DNA of 64,000 bases, from the NCBI RefSeq assembly GCF_029814825.1, contig NZ_CP122379.1:1612001-1676000 (forward strand). Direction: 5' to 3'. Positions 35,684-44,720 of the stretch are shown here, piece after piece. The stretch is from Aequorivita marisscotiae. Lineage in GTDB: Bacteria > Bacteroidota > Bacteroidia > Flavobacteriales > Flavobacteriaceae. Within the stretch, counting starts at the first letter, position 1. Each line of letters opens with the position of its first letter. The notes beneath the pieces are model-generated. The model had not been told where the DNA came from. It saw nothing but the letters and a program-made list of their open reading frames with translations, and did not search any database. The position numbers were made by a program, and so were the translations under genes.

Positions 35684-36177
35684 TCGGTCGTCAACACAGA
35701 TTTACTGGTCAAAAGGCTTTCAAGTTTGTCTTGAATAAATTTTGGTGGATATAGGTGTAAAGTTCCAATTGACACTAGAAACCAACCTGAAATAGAAAGA
35801 ATTTGATTTGGAACAGTTTGGGTCATATCCATTCCGTCCATTCGATATGTTATTTCTTCGATAAATCCTGGCATTAAAGAAATTGCACAAGCAACTAAAC
35901 CTAAAAGTCCTATTAAAATTGAAACATAGAAATGAGATCTCCACCAAGTATTTAGTCGATTGTTCAGTCGGATTGGAAGTCCAACAAGTCCGCATACAAT
36001 TACGGTCAAAATTGAAATCAGAATGGCTAAAATTGGTTGAAACAAGGTCAGTCCAACGAAATTTGCAAATCCACCTTGATAGTCGAACATTGCAAATAGC
36101 ATATACAGAATAGAAGTCGTCCCGATTGTCAGTCCAACTTGAAATAGAATTGTCGCTATTTTGATTATTCTGGTCAA
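35680..36177 (-). CDS. Four-helix membrane protein of unknown function (cassette 35, first gene)
   Basis: 165 aa with four hydrophobic helices (about 8-30, 38-62, 84-102, 127-143). Short loops carry charged residues RLNNRLNTWWRSH. Promoter-proximal partner of the 173-aa membrane protein. Family not recognised. Confidence 0.66.
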   Translation of the reverse strand: MTRIIKIATILFQVGLTIGTTSILYMLFAMFDYQGGFANFVGLTLFQPILAILISILTVIVCGLVGLPIRLNNRLNTWWRSHFYVSILIGLLGLVACAISLMPGFIEEITYRMDGMDMTQTVPNQILSISGWFLVSIGTLHLYPPKFIQDKLESLLTSKSVLTTE

Positions 36178-36201
36178 TTTAGTTTGTCTGTTTTAAATGC
36201 A

Positions 36202-36332
36202 CCACAACGTTTGGGCTATGGTTTGTTGCGGAAAATGTCCGAAGGACTTTTCCGCAGTAGACGAAAGATAGCAAAGCTGCGGGAATTTTCGGCAGAAAAT
36301 TCCGCCGCAATGAACTATAGCCGTTGTTACCC
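36202..36332 (-). repeat. attC of cassette 36
   Basis: Sequence-identical twin of attC 12, including both inner hairpins, although its neighbours differ on the left side. Confidence 0.85.
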
Positions 36333-36345
36333 AACGTTTTTTTAT

Positions 36346-36807
36346 TCAGCTTTGTTGGATTATCAGTCCGATTAAAATCAGAGTAAAGTCAGTCAATAAA
36401 GCTCTTTTTATGGTTATCTTTTTATTTATTAGTTTAAATCCTATTACAATTCCAACAATCGCAAATATGGAATTCATTATCAAAATCCAATTTGGAATAT
36501 AAAAAGTCGGATTAAATTCCGTGAAATGATACCTGTACAGAAGGTCAAGACTAAACCAAGTCCAGAATAAATTTAGAGTTATTATTATCAGGCCAATTAT
36601 TTTCCTTTGTTTTAGAAATATCAGACAAGAAATAATTGTCAAAAATAGAATTCCAATTGTTCCATAATATATTAATCCTATCCACAATTTGATGTCGTGA
36701 AATCCCTCCGCAAATTCGTTAATGAAAAATTCGGATGAGAAAAATAAGAGTAAAGTCAAAAGTATAAATACAGCTAAATGAATTACTATAATTTTCTTCG
36801 TATTCAT
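36346..36807 (-). CDS. Four-helix membrane protein, second copy (cassette 36)
   Basis: Same protein as at 18004-18465, started at the same ATG (MNTKKIIVIHL). The longer frame (to 36852) depends on the different cassette that lies upstream here. The 620-bp cassette unit is the same length in both places, which marks it as one mobile unit. Confidence 0.68.
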   Translation of the reverse strand: MNTKKIIVIHLAVFILLTLLLFFSSEFFINEFAEGFHDIKLWIGLIYYGTIGILFLTIISCLIFLKQRKIIGLIIITLNLFWTWFSLDLLYRYHFTEFNPTFYIPNWILIMNSIFAIVGIVIGFKLINKKITIKRALLTDFTLILIGLIIQQS

Positions 36808-36821
36808 TCTGTTCAAATGTT

Positions 36822-36945
36822 GGGTAACGGTCTTGTATATGAAAAGTAGCAAATTTTACACACTAACTTTTCGGTTTGGTACTGACGTTAAATTTATAAA
36901 AATCACTTTAGATTAAGCACTTAAACCGCTATTTTTTATATACGT
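36822..36945 (-). repeat. attC of cassette 37, split by IS copy 3
   Basis: Arms TTGTATATGAAAAGTAGC and GCTATTTTTTATATACGT pair. The final TGTTACCC is at 38248-38255 beyond the IS. The left flank TATATACG is the best match to the candidate guide. Confidence 0.82.
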
Positions 36946-36999
36946 CTTAAGTTTGATTTTCACTAAATAAGTTAATTTTAAGTATTAATCAGAAAGAAC

Positions 37000-37139
37000 A
37001 AAAGAGCGGAGTAAGGTTACTATATACGGTGAAGCTTTAGACTTCGACAACATTGATAATCCCCGCTCTTTTACTACTTAAATCACGTTCAGTTCTGTGA
37101 GGCCTAGACCTCGTTTTCAAGTTGTTGTGACCCAAGTAG
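37000..37139 (+). ncRNA. Candidate bridge RNA of IS copy 3
   Basis: Same two-module leader at the same offset from the IS end; no base differences from the other copies were noticed. Confidence 0.7.
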
Positions 37140-37165
37140 CTGGTTCTTTCATAAAATCAGTTCCT

Positions 37166-38137
37166 ATGAATAAATATAAGGAAACTTTCGGAGTTGACAT
37201 CAGTAAGAATGTCTTTGATGTATTCGGTAGTACCAGTGGCCACAACCAGTTCAATAATGATGAAAAAGGATTTAAATCTTTTTTGAAGATACTTTCTAAT
37301 AATTCAATTGTAGCTATGGAAGCAACGGGTTACTATCATTATAGGCTTGCACAGTTTCTTTACAAAAACAATGTGGCGGTGTCTGTTGTAAATCCTTTAT
37401 CTGTAAAACGTTTTATACAGATGAAGCTTGCCAAGGTAAAGACCGACAAGAGTGATGCAAAAGCCATTTGCGAGTATTCCCTCGCCAATGACGTTCCACT
37501 TTACAATGCCTTTACAGATGTACAGGCCGAGTGCTTGCAACTGTTTCGTTTGATGGACAGTTACCTTAAAAAACGTACCGCTACTAAAAATAAAATGCAC
37601 GGTGAGGAAACCTTGGGCATCCCGTCAAAGTTCGTGTATCGTTCATTAAAGCGCGATAAAAAACACTTGGACAAAGAGCTTGCTGGAATAGAAGAACGCC
37701 TGCTTGAATTGGTGAGGCAAGAGCAGCAACACCAGCTAACGCTTTTGCAGACTGTTCCTGGCATTGGAGCCAAGACAGCTTTGTTTTTAATTGTGGTAAC
37801 CGATGGCTTTTCCAAATTTGAAACGGGGGCGCAGCTTTGCAGTTATGTGGGCATCACACCTACCACTAGGGAATCTGGAAGTAGTGTACGTGGTCGTAGC
37901 AGAATTAGTAAGGTTGGCAATAAGAAACTCCGCAATCTATTATTTCTATGCGCCTTCAATGCCTGTAAGTACAACAGGGCGTGCCAAGCGCTTTATCAGC
38001 GCATCGTAAATAAAGGGAAGAGTAAAAAGCTCGCGCTTATTGCGGTTGCTAATAAACTTTTGAAACAGTGTTTTGCTATCGCAAAATCAGGCCTACCATA
38101 TGATGCCGATTTTGTTTCAGTACTTGCAGAAAAATAA
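37166..38137 (+). CDS. IS110-family transposase, copy 3
   Basis: 323 aa, identical to the other two copies. The identity of all three suggests recent spread within the array. Confidence 0.94.
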   Translation: MNKYKETFGVDISKNVFDVFGSTSGHNQFNNDEKGFKSFLKILSNNSIVAMEATGYYHYRLAQFLYKNNVAVSVVNPLSVKRFIQMKLAKVKTDKSDAKAICEYSLANDVPLYNAFTDVQAECLQLFRLMDSYLKKRTATKNKMHGEETLGIPSKFVYRSLKRDKKHLDKELAGIEERLLELVRQEQQHQLTLLQTVPGIGAKTALFLIVVTDGFSKFETGAQLCSYVGITPTTRESGSSVRGRSRISKVGNKKLRNLLFLCAFNACKYNRACQALYQRIVNKGKSKKLALIAVANKLLKQCFAIAKSGLPYDADFVSVLAEK

Positions 38138-38247
38138 CCAAAATCTAAATAAAAAAACAGCTTATAGATCCATCTTTCAATCTGTAAGCCTAGAATAATA
38201 ATGTCAAAAATTAATGAAGAAATATGTTGTTTTTTACCTCAGTTCTT

Positions 38248-38377
38248 TGTTACCCACTGGCTTTATTCCGTTCAGCTTGGTTTTCAGCGTTGGCAAAGAC
38301 ATACTCTTTTGCAATTTTTGGGCTTGAGTGTTGGTTGGTGCGAATTGCAAATGTGTATGGCTTTTAGCGTTGGCTTT
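38248..38377. other. Non-coding 3' part of the mercury cassette
   Basis: About 130 bp between the cassette junction (TTACCCACTGGC) and the GDCCVxC gene. GT-rich, with repeated TTGG and GCGTTGGC words. A similar GT-rich stretch lies at 39605-39710 on the other side of the operon. No gene or hairpin seen. Confidence 0.5.
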
Positions 38378-38584
38378 TTAACAACAACTTTTATTTTCTT
38401 GAATTGGTGGACAAGCAACTGTTCCGTATGAGCAATAAACACAGCAATCTCCTTCTTTTGGTTTCAAAACCGTTTTACAGTTCTCGCATTCGTAGAAAAA
38501 TTGACAAGCGTTTGTTGGCATATCTTCTACTTTTTTATGTCCGCAATTAGGACAAGTGATTTCTGATTTTAATTTGACTTCCAT
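38378..38584 (-). CDS. GDCCVxC domain protein, mercury-operon associated (cassette 37)
   Basis: 68 aa with ten cysteines: ITCPNCGHKK near residue 9, YECENCKTVLKP near 31, and the family signature GDCCVYCSYGTVACPP at 45-60. Known from mer operons, where it probably binds Hg or passes it on. The start overlaps the MerTP stop by one base (TAATG). Confidence 0.85.
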   Translation of the reverse strand: MEVKLKSEITCPNCGHKKVEDMPTNACQFFYECENCKTVLKPKEGDCCVYCSYGTVACPPIQENKSCC

Positions 38585-39183
38585 TAGTTTTCTTTTTTAT
38601 CGGTTACTTTATAACCTGTTGAGTTTATTGCATTCTCGATTTCTGTTTCGTTGGTTTTGGTTTTGTCAAATTCAACGATTGCATTTCCATTTTCGTAAGA
38701 CGCTTTTGAGTTCACAATTCCGTTGAGCTTATTTACTTCGTGATTTACGTGTTCTTCGCAACTCGCACAAGTCATTCCGCTTATTTTAAATTCAGTCGTT
38801 TTAATGTCCGATTTGTCAACTACGATTATTTGTTTGTCTGTATTTGGGTAAAATATTCCTGAATAGTATGGAAAAGCCAACATTACAATTGCAAATACAG
38901 TTACGATTCCTAAAAACTTTTTTGATTGAATAAATTTTGGTTTTTCGTCCGTCTCACATTCGCAGTCAATTTCTTTTTGAGGTTTTAGTTTTTGATACCA
39001 AGCAAAACCAAGAACTAAAATTGTCAGTCCGATTAAATAAGGTCTAAAAGGTTCAATCCAAGAAAATGCAGAAGCAATTCCGCTTGTTCCTGCGATTAGA
39101 GCCAAAACTGGTGTAATACAACACAAGGAAGCTGTAATTGCAGTTAACAAACCTGCACCAATTAATTTGTTTTCACTTTTCAT
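38584..39183 (-). CDS. merTP: MerT-MerP fusion mercuric transporter (cassette 37)
   Basis: 199 aa. The N-terminal MerT part has the paired cysteines in TASLCCITPVLALIAG (helix 1) plus two further membrane helices (about 48-64 and 88-108). The C-terminal heavy-metal-associated domain has ISGMTCASCEEHVNHEV with the metal-binding CxxC. Such fusions carry Hg(II) into the cytoplasm for reduction. No mercuric reductase (merA) is in the cassette, so the set would need one elsewhere. Confidence 0.9.
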   Translation of the reverse strand: MKSENKLIGAGLLTAITASLCCITPVLALIAGTSGIASAFSWIEPFRPYLIGLTILVLGFAWYQKLKPQKEIDCECETDEKPKFIQSKKFLGIVTVFAIVMLAFPYYSGIFYPNTDKQIIVVDKSDIKTTEFKISGMTCASCEEHVNHEVNKLNGIVNSKASYENGNAIVEFDKTKTNETEIENAINSTGYKVTDKKEN

Positions 39184-39554
39184 ATCGTTTCTAAAATTTT
39201 GTTTTTATCAAGTATCTCAAAAAACGGATTTAGTAATTTTTCATATTCAGTCGTAAGTGAGTAAAAAATCGTTTGAGCATCTCTTTCTGTTTCTAATAGA
39301 TTTCGGTCTTTCATTTTCCTTAAATGTTGAGAAATAGCTGAAATGTTCATTCCGAGAATGTCGCTCAAATCACAAACACAAAGTCTTTTTTCCTCAAAGA
39401 GTAGGTAGAGTATTTTCAGTCGAACGCTATTTCCGACCAATGAAAGTCCGTTTGCCAAATAGTCGAACGATTCGTTTAATTCCGAAACTGTGTCTTTGCA
39501 ACGGTTTATTTGTTCAATATCGGCTTGTTGTCTTATGCAAGAATTATTTTCCAT
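39180..39554 (-). CDS. ArsR-family metal-responsive regulator (cassette 37)
   Basis: 124 aa. Winged helix with the ArsR metal motif LCVCDLSDILGMNISAISQHLRKMKDRNLLE (residues 58-88). The CVC pair is the usual thiol site for As, Cd or Hg; C5 and C19 could add ligands. It overlaps merTP by 4 bases and lies behind a palindrome at 39578-39599, so it is the likely mercury sensor of this operon. Confidence 0.88.
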   Translation of the reverse strand: MENNSCIRQQADIEQINRCKDTVSELNESFDYLANGLSLVGNSVRLKILYLLFEEKRLCVCDLSDILGMNISAISQHLRKMKDRNLLETERDAQTIFYSLTTEYEKLLNPFFEILDKNKILETI

Positions 39555-39558
39555 ATAA

Positions 39559-39589
39559 CAAAGTTACGTATATTTCTTATTTAAGCAAA
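39559..39589 (-). promoter_or_regulatory. Promoter of the mercury cassette
   Basis: Minus strand TTTG (39586-39589), exactly 19 bases, then TAACTTTG (39559-39566): a full match to the Bacteroidota consensus, just upstream of the ArsR gene. It shows that this cassette carries its own promoter. Confidence 0.8.
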
Positions 39590-39599
39590 TACTTAAATA
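39578..39599. promoter_or_regulatory. ArsR operator palindrome
   Basis: Perfect 8-bp inverted repeat TATTTAAG-CAAATA-CTTAAATA that covers the TTTG (-33) element of the promoter. Binding of the ArsR protein here would block the polymerase. Confidence 0.72.
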
Positions 39600-39710
39600 C
39601 ATAAATTTCAAGCATTGGGAAAATTTTAGCTCTTTTGGTTATTATAGCGTTGGATTTGTGTGTCGGAAAAAAACGAAAGTGCTAAAATGTGCGGTTGGTT
39701 TTCAGCTTGT

Positions 39711-39845
39711 GGGTAACGGTCTTGTATAACCGTCAGTTACGGGATTAAAATTAATGTTTTTCGGCTAATCACCGACGGTAGCAATTACGCGTGGATTCGG
39801 ACGTAGTCGAATCCGCCGTAATTGCGGTTATGCAGTGTTGTACAC
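39711..39845 (-). repeat. attC of cassette 38
   Basis: Site between GGTAAC and GTTGTACAC. Arms GTATAACCGTCAGTTACGG and CCGTAATTGCGGTTATGC pair. Inner hairpin GGATTCGGACGTAGTCGAATCC. Confidence 0.85.
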
Positions 39846-40328
39846 AGTACTTTTTTCATTTATTACTTCTTTCCATCTGTCAGATTCCGCAAACTCTTTT
39901 ACAATTCGGTTTCTTTCAGTTAGTAATTCAGTCATATATTTTTTAAGAAACAGTTTGTCCGCTAACTTTCCTAATATTCCAAAAGGCGATTTATAATAAA
40001 AAAAGTCAGTCATCAAAGTTCCGCCATTCGATTCCGCAAAGTGATGTTCGTGCTTAAATTCCGCAAACGTCCCTTTAATCATTTCATCCGCAAAGTAATT
40101 CGGTCTGTCAAATTCGGTTATTTTGGAAGTCAGTTTTTGATAGATTCCAAAGTGTTTTGCACGCCAAGTTACGCTTTCATTCATTCCGATTAATCCGCTT
40201 GTTTTTCCCGCGATTGCTTCTTCATTAGTTTGTTCTGTCGATATTTTATGCAAATCGATACTTCGAGATAAGTCAAACACGATATTTCTATCAGGTTTTA
40301 TTTCAGTTTGAAGTTCGATTCTCGGCAT
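39828..40328 (-). CDS. SRPBCC family protein, copy A (cassette 38)
   Basis: 166 aa of the START/polyketide-cyclase-like fold: MPRIELQTEIKPDRNIVFDLSRSIDLH at the start, ESVTWRAKHFGIYQKLTSKITEFDRP near 52, then FAEFKHEHHFAESNGGTLMTDFFYYKSPFG. It probably binds a hydrophobic ligand in its cavity; the role is unknown. The C-terminal VYNTA and stop are encoded by the attC. Confidence 0.84.
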   Translation of the reverse strand: MPRIELQTEIKPDRNIVFDLSRSIDLHKISTEQTNEEAIAGKTSGLIGMNESVTWRAKHFGIYQKLTSKITEFDRPNYFADEMIKGTFAEFKHEHHFAESNGGTLMTDFFYYKSPFGILGKLADKLFLKKYMTELLTERNRIVKEFAESDRWKEVINEKSTVYNTA

Positions 40329-40342
40329 TTTTGGGGTATTGT

Positions 40343-40477
40343 GTACAACGGTCTTGTATAACCGTCAGTTACGGGATTAAAATTAATGTTTTTCGGCTAA
40401 TCACCGACGGTAGCAATTACGCGTGGATTCGGACGTAGTCGAATCCGCCGTAATTGCGGTTATGCAGTGTTGTACAC
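40343..40477 (-). repeat. attC of cassette 39
   Basis: Same sequence as attC 38 from the AACGG onward; part of an exact 632-bp tandem duplication. Confidence 0.85.
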
Positions 40478-40960
40478 AGTACTTTTTTCATTTATTACTT
40501 CTTTCCATCTGTCAGATTCCGCAAACTCTTTTACAATTCGGTTTCTTTCAGTTAGTAATTCAGTCATATATTTTTTAAGAAACAGTTTGTCCGCTAACTT
40601 TCCTAATATTCCAAAAGGCGATTTATAATAAAAAAAGTCAGTCATCAAAGTTCCGCCATTCGATTCCGCAAAGTGATGTTCGTGCTTAAATTCCGCAAAC
40701 GTCCCTTTAATCATTTCATCCGCAAAGTAATTCGGTCTGTCAAATTCGGTTATTTTGGAAGTCAGTTTTTGATAGATTCCAAAGTGTTTTGCACGCCAAG
40801 TTACGCTTTCATTCATTCCGATTAATCCGCTTGTTTTTCCCGCGATTGCTTCTTCATTAGTTTGTTCTGTCGATATTTTATGCAAATCGATACTTCGAGA
40901 TAAGTCAAACACGATATTTCTATCAGGTTTTATTTCAGTTTGAAGTTCGATTCTCGGCAT
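40460..40960 (-). CDS. SRPBCC family protein, copy B (cassette 39)
   Basis: Identical in sequence to the copy 632 bp to the left. The duplicated unit is exactly one cassette with its attC, so it arose by cassette-level duplication or unequal crossing-over between attC sites. Confidence 0.84.
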   Translation of the reverse strand: MPRIELQTEIKPDRNIVFDLSRSIDLHKISTEQTNEEAIAGKTSGLIGMNESVTWRAKHFGIYQKLTSKITEFDRPNYFADEMIKGTFAEFKHEHHFAESNGGTLMTDFFYYKSPFGILGKLADKLFLKKYMTELLTERNRIVKEFAESDRWKEVINEKSTVYNTA

Positions 40961-40974
40961 TTTTGGGGTATTGT

Positions 40975-41107
40975 GTACAACGGTTTTGTGTATGATTTCG
41001 TTGCGTGTTTCAGCAACTAATTTAGCAAATACAAACCAAATAGAAAATCCGCGAGGATTTTCGTAAGTAGGCGAGTACTAGCAATGAATTATACACGTTG
41101 TTCTACG
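40975..41107 (-). repeat. attC of cassette 40
   Basis: Site between GTACAAC and GTTCTACG. Arms TGTGTATGATTTCGTTGCG and GCAATGAATTATACACG pair. Hairpin GAAAATCC-GCGA-GGATTTTC. Intact relative of the IS-split attC 11. Confidence 0.84.
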
Positions 41108-41118
41108 CAGTTTTTTAT

Positions 41119-42156
41119 TCAATATACCATTCTGTCGTAAATATAAATTCCTTTTTGTCCGAAACTCAATTCTCGGTTAAATTCATATTTTGGGTCAACA
41201 AAATCGATTTTTATTTCTTTAAAAGCCTTTTTTAAAATTCGTTTACATTTTTTATAGTCTTTATCAAAAAGTCTTTCCCAAAATCCCATATCAACTTTCA
41301 TACTTTTTAATTTTCCTCTTTTAGAAAAGGTTAAACTATAATCATCATAACAATTTAGTTCTGTTGAATTTGGAATTAATTGATTTAGTTTTGTTTCAAG
41401 GTAATTGTCTATAGTATCTTTTATCGATTTTTTATAATCTCTAATTGGTTTTCCTTTTCTCCAGCCTTCATTTTCTTTGTCAGTCATAATATACATCATC
41501 GTATAACTGTCTTTCGAATAGGATTTTCCTTTTTCTAGTTTGTTGGTGAATTTTGAATATTCTTTTTCTAAATCAAGAGTTTGATTGATGTATTTGTATG
41601 TGTTTTTTATTTGTGATACATATTTTAGTGTATCTATTTGATTCCAAGGGCAAGTGTATGACTTTAAATATATCTTATTATTAACTTTATAATTTAAACC
41701 AATTCCAAAACAGTCAAGCCAATCAAAACTCCAATTTGATATTAAGCTATCTGTTGGTATTAAATATGTTTTTTGTTTTATAATATATTGTCCAACTTTT
41801 GTTGAGTTTGTTTTATTTATTTCCTTAATCTCATAAACATAATTATTTGCTTTTGAATCATTCCCATATTCTGTTTTTATAGATTTATATTCAGTAGTTT
41901 CATTTATAAGTTGACCTGTAAATTCTATTCCGTCATTACTGGTTAAATCAATAATTTGTCCTGTCTTTATATATCTAAAATGATATTTTGTTACAGACTT
42001 TGTGATTGGTTTAAGTCCAAAATAATATTCATTAATTTCTTCTTCAGAATGGTTTTGCCAAGAATAATTTTCATTTAAATCAACCTTTTTCAAATTGCTT
42101 TGTCCAAACAAATTGAAACTGATAATAAGTATGATAATTGTTAATTTTAATTTCAA
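41119..42156 (-). CDS. Secreted protein of unknown function (cassette 40)
   Basis: About 345 aa from a TTG at 42154-42156 (KLKLTIIILIISFNLFGQ, a good signal peptide). The frame upstream to 42216 belongs to the next attC. The mature part is rich in Lys, Tyr and Asn (YSWQNHSEEEINEYYFGLKP, FDWLDCFGIGLNYKVNNKIY). No family recognised. No lipobox, so probably periplasmic or exported. Confidence 0.65.
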   Translation of the reverse strand: MKLKLTIIILIISFNLFGQSNLKKVDLNENYSWQNHSEEEINEYYFGLKPITKSVTKYHFRYIKTGQIIDLTSNDGIEFTGQLINETTEYKSIKTEYGNDSKANNYVYEIKEINKTNSTKVGQYIIKQKTYLIPTDSLISNWSFDWLDCFGIGLNYKVNNKIYLKSYTCPWNQIDTLKYVSQIKNTYKYINQTLDLEKEYSKFTNKLEKGKSYSKDSYTMMYIMTDKENEGWRKGKPIRDYKKSIKDTIDNYLETKLNQLIPNSTELNCYDDYSLTFSKRGKLKSMKVDMGFWERLFDKDYKKCKRILKKAFKEIKIDFVDPKYEFNRELSFGQKGIYIYDRMVY

Positions 42157-42184
42157 TATTTTCTGTTTTTCAAATTGCGTAGAA

Positions 42185-42577
42185 CGGTCTCGTATAACGC
42201 ACGATGCGTAATGCAAAGACTAAATTACATAAAAAATACCTTATTTCCCGCCCGGGCGATTTTTCCGATAAGGAAAAATTGAGCATTGGGCGTTATGCGT
42301 TGTTACCTGTTTTTGCGACACACAACAGTGGCACGATCGGCTTTTCCGCAATCAAGTCGGCGTAATATTCCGCGCAGTTTGTCAAAAATCGATTCGATTC
42401 CGTTTGAGTGGGCAAATCCCTCAAAATTGTTCGGTTCCGAATTAAGTCCGCGTTTTGGGTTTTTCCGCTTTCGAGCAAAAAGTCAACCGTCAATTCTTCC
42501 GCTTGAATTTTTCCGAATAGACGTCTTTTTTAGTCAGATTATTTGTCTGGATATTTCGTCGGAGCAATTACAGGTAA
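42185..42577 (-). mobile_element. R cassette 41
   Basis: A 393-bp copy with attC variant TCTCGTATAACG and CGTAATGCAAAG. Frame intact (42293-42493). Confidence 0.88.
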
Positions 42578-42704
42578 CGGTTTGGCTATGCGTAGTGCGG
42601 GATTAATATGCACTTCACTTTCGGTTTACCGATATGTTTGTTAATATTCATTGACTTTCAATTTAGCATCAAAATCCGCATTACGTATAGCCGTTGTTGT
42701 GCGT
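42572..42704 (-). repeat. attC of cassette 42
   Basis: Twin of attC 32. The identity covers the whole 1749-bp cassette apart from a few substitutions. Confidence 0.85.
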
Positions 42705-42713
42705 TCGGCTTTT

Positions 42714-44285
42714 TCATTTTCTCTCATATACCACTATTCTTATATTATTATAGTTATCCTGTCTCGAAAGCTTAATTTCAACGTTTATATTGTTCTCTGT
42801 CGTCCAAACAAATGATTGATTTTTCTTTTCTTCATTTATCGAATTGGGTTCGCCAAGTTCATTAGTTAGAATTAATACAAGATCATTAAATCTTGTCAAA
42901 AAATCTTCACTTGCCGACTTATCATTTCCAAATTCAATCCTATCAGTCTGTGTTTTTTCCCAATTAATTGTTATCGCTCTAACTAAACCAGTCTTTTTAG
43001 TAGCATAATACATAATTGAGTTTGAGATAATCGAATCTTCTACAATAAGGTAAGATTTGTTAATATCAATATCATATTTCCTAGGGTTCCAACTGTCTCC
43101 AATTCCAATCTTGTGATTTGGGGTAATGTCAAAAGTTTTCCATTCCTTTTCTTTCGACTCCACTTTGGTAAGGGACAGATTTGAAAAATCAACAAGGATT
43201 GTTTTAAGTCTATTTTCAAAAATTTCGTTTGACCTTTTTTTTCCTAATGTTTTCGGTTTTAACTCAAAGTCATTCACTAAAAAGCTTGCATAAATCCTGT
43301 TATCCTTAATTCTTGTCAGACCATAAATTTGGTCATTCGATGTTTTGAATTTGAGCAATTCATTAGAGCCATTAAAGTTTTTACAACGATAAGAGAAGTG
43401 CCAATTGAAAAATTTTACATCATCAAGTATCTTCTCAAAAGGCTGTATTTTATTATTCACTATCCGTGAAAGATATGAAGCTGTGTCTGTTTCAAAAATG
43501 TGTAGAAGTTCATCATTATAAACAAAGGAACTGACAATGCTAGGATGATATGAAAAATCAAAATAGTCTACATTCTCATCTTCATAAATCACTTTGTAGC
43601 CTTTTGGTTCACTGTACCAAGAGTAGTTCTTACCTGTCTTTTCAATGTTTTCATAAGTCACATCGCTATCACATTTTGTTAGTTTCTTTGGGTTGTTGAT
43701 TCTCAGAACTTTAAAGGAATTAGTCAAATAATAAGTGCTGTCGATTTTGTTTATCAATGGTGTTGTGGATTCCAAAACATATTGATTGTCTGTTTTCTTG
43801 TCTTTAAACCACGTTTTTCCACCCCATTCACCAAAATCTAAAGAGTAGACATAAAAGTCTGAATCTTCCCATATTAAGTCATCCGTTTTGTTAATCTTGT
43901 TCCACTTTAAATTTGTATTATCAAGATAATAGCTTTGCTTGTCCATATACGGCTTCAGAATAATGCTATCGTTTTGCACATAAAAATCCAAGTAGACTGT
44001 TTTCATTTCTTCGGGGCAGTCAATCACTTTTTCTAATTGATTGTTTGAAAAAATATAAAGCCATCTTTTTCCGTAGCCACCATATTTCTTTAATCGTTGT
44101 TCAAAAAGCACATAATATTTGTCCTTATATTCTAATGCGTGAGTCATTCTGCCATTTACACTTATTGAAATTGTGTCTTGAGCAAGAGAAAAACCACTCT
44201 CTAATTTTATCACGTTGGAATTTTGTTGCCCATTACAGGCAAAAAGTGTCAATGATAAAATTAGTATTGCAAAAATTTTGTTCAT
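42714..44285 (-). CDS. Lipoprotein of unknown function, copy B (cassette 42)
   Basis: 523 aa with the same signal and start as the cassette 32 copy. I see two residue changes (AITINWEK and GNDKSA instead of AITMNWEK and GNEKSA) and one silent change, so the two copies diverged recently and both frames are kept open. Confidence 0.72.
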   Translation of the reverse strand: MNKIFAILILSLTLFACNGQQNSNVIKLESGFSLAQDTISISVNGRMTHALEYKDKYYVLFEQRLKKYGGYGKRWLYIFSNNQLEKVIDCPEEMKTVYLDFYVQNDSIILKPYMDKQSYYLDNTNLKWNKINKTDDLIWEDSDFYVYSLDFGEWGGKTWFKDKKTDNQYVLESTTPLINKIDSTYYLTNSFKVLRINNPKKLTKCDSDVTYENIEKTGKNYSWYSEPKGYKVIYEDENVDYFDFSYHPSIVSSFVYNDELLHIFETDTASYLSRIVNNKIQPFEKILDDVKFFNWHFSYRCKNFNGSNELLKFKTSNDQIYGLTRIKDNRIYASFLVNDFELKPKTLGKKRSNEIFENRLKTILVDFSNLSLTKVESKEKEWKTFDITPNHKIGIGDSWNPRKYDIDINKSYLIVEDSIISNSIMYYATKKTGLVRAITINWEKTQTDRIEFGNDKSASEDFLTRFNDLVLILTNELGEPNSINEEKKNQSFVWTTENNINVEIKLSRQDNYNNIRIVVYERK

Positions 44286-44326
44286 TCTCTTTTTTGTCGT
44301 GAGATTGTTTTTCAGCTGACGCACAA

Positions 44327-44720
44327 CGGTTTTGTATAACGCACGATGCGTGATGTACAGACTAAATTACATAAAAAATACCTTATTTCCCGCCCGGGCG
44401 ATTTTTCCGATAAGGAAAAATTGAGCATTGGGCGTTATGCGTTGTTACCTGTTTTTGCGACACACAACAGTGGCACGATCGGCTTTTCCGCAATCAAGTC
44501 GGCGTTATATTCCGCGCAGTTTGTCAAAAATCGATTCGATTCGGTTTGAGTGGGCAAATCTGTCAAAATTGTTCGGTTCCGAATTAAGTCCGCGTTTTGG
44601 GTTTTTCCGCTTTTGAGCAAAAAGTCAACCGTCAATTCTTCCGCTTGAATTTTTCCGAATAGACGTCTTTTTTAGTCAGAATTATTTGTCTGGATATTTC
44701 GTCGGAGCAATTACAGGTAA
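44327..44720 (-). mobile_element. R cassette 43
   Basis: A 394-bp copy with GATGTACAGAC in the attC and the extra A (CAGAATTATTTG). Frame intact (44435-44635). Confidence 0.88.

Larger units (their letters stand above)
36946..38247 (+). mobile_element. IS110-family insertion sequence, copy 3
   Basis: 1302 bp. Excision would restore TATACGT-TGTTACCC. It splits the attC of the mercury-resistance cassette from its genes. Confidence 0.92.

Noticed and set aside
4130..44635. 66-codon minus-strand frame (MTADFLLESGKTQNADLIRN...) in R cassettes
   Set aside because: Six of 18 copies carry in-frame stops, the start would be TTG, and the end lies in the attC. Kept only as a question under the R cassette finding.
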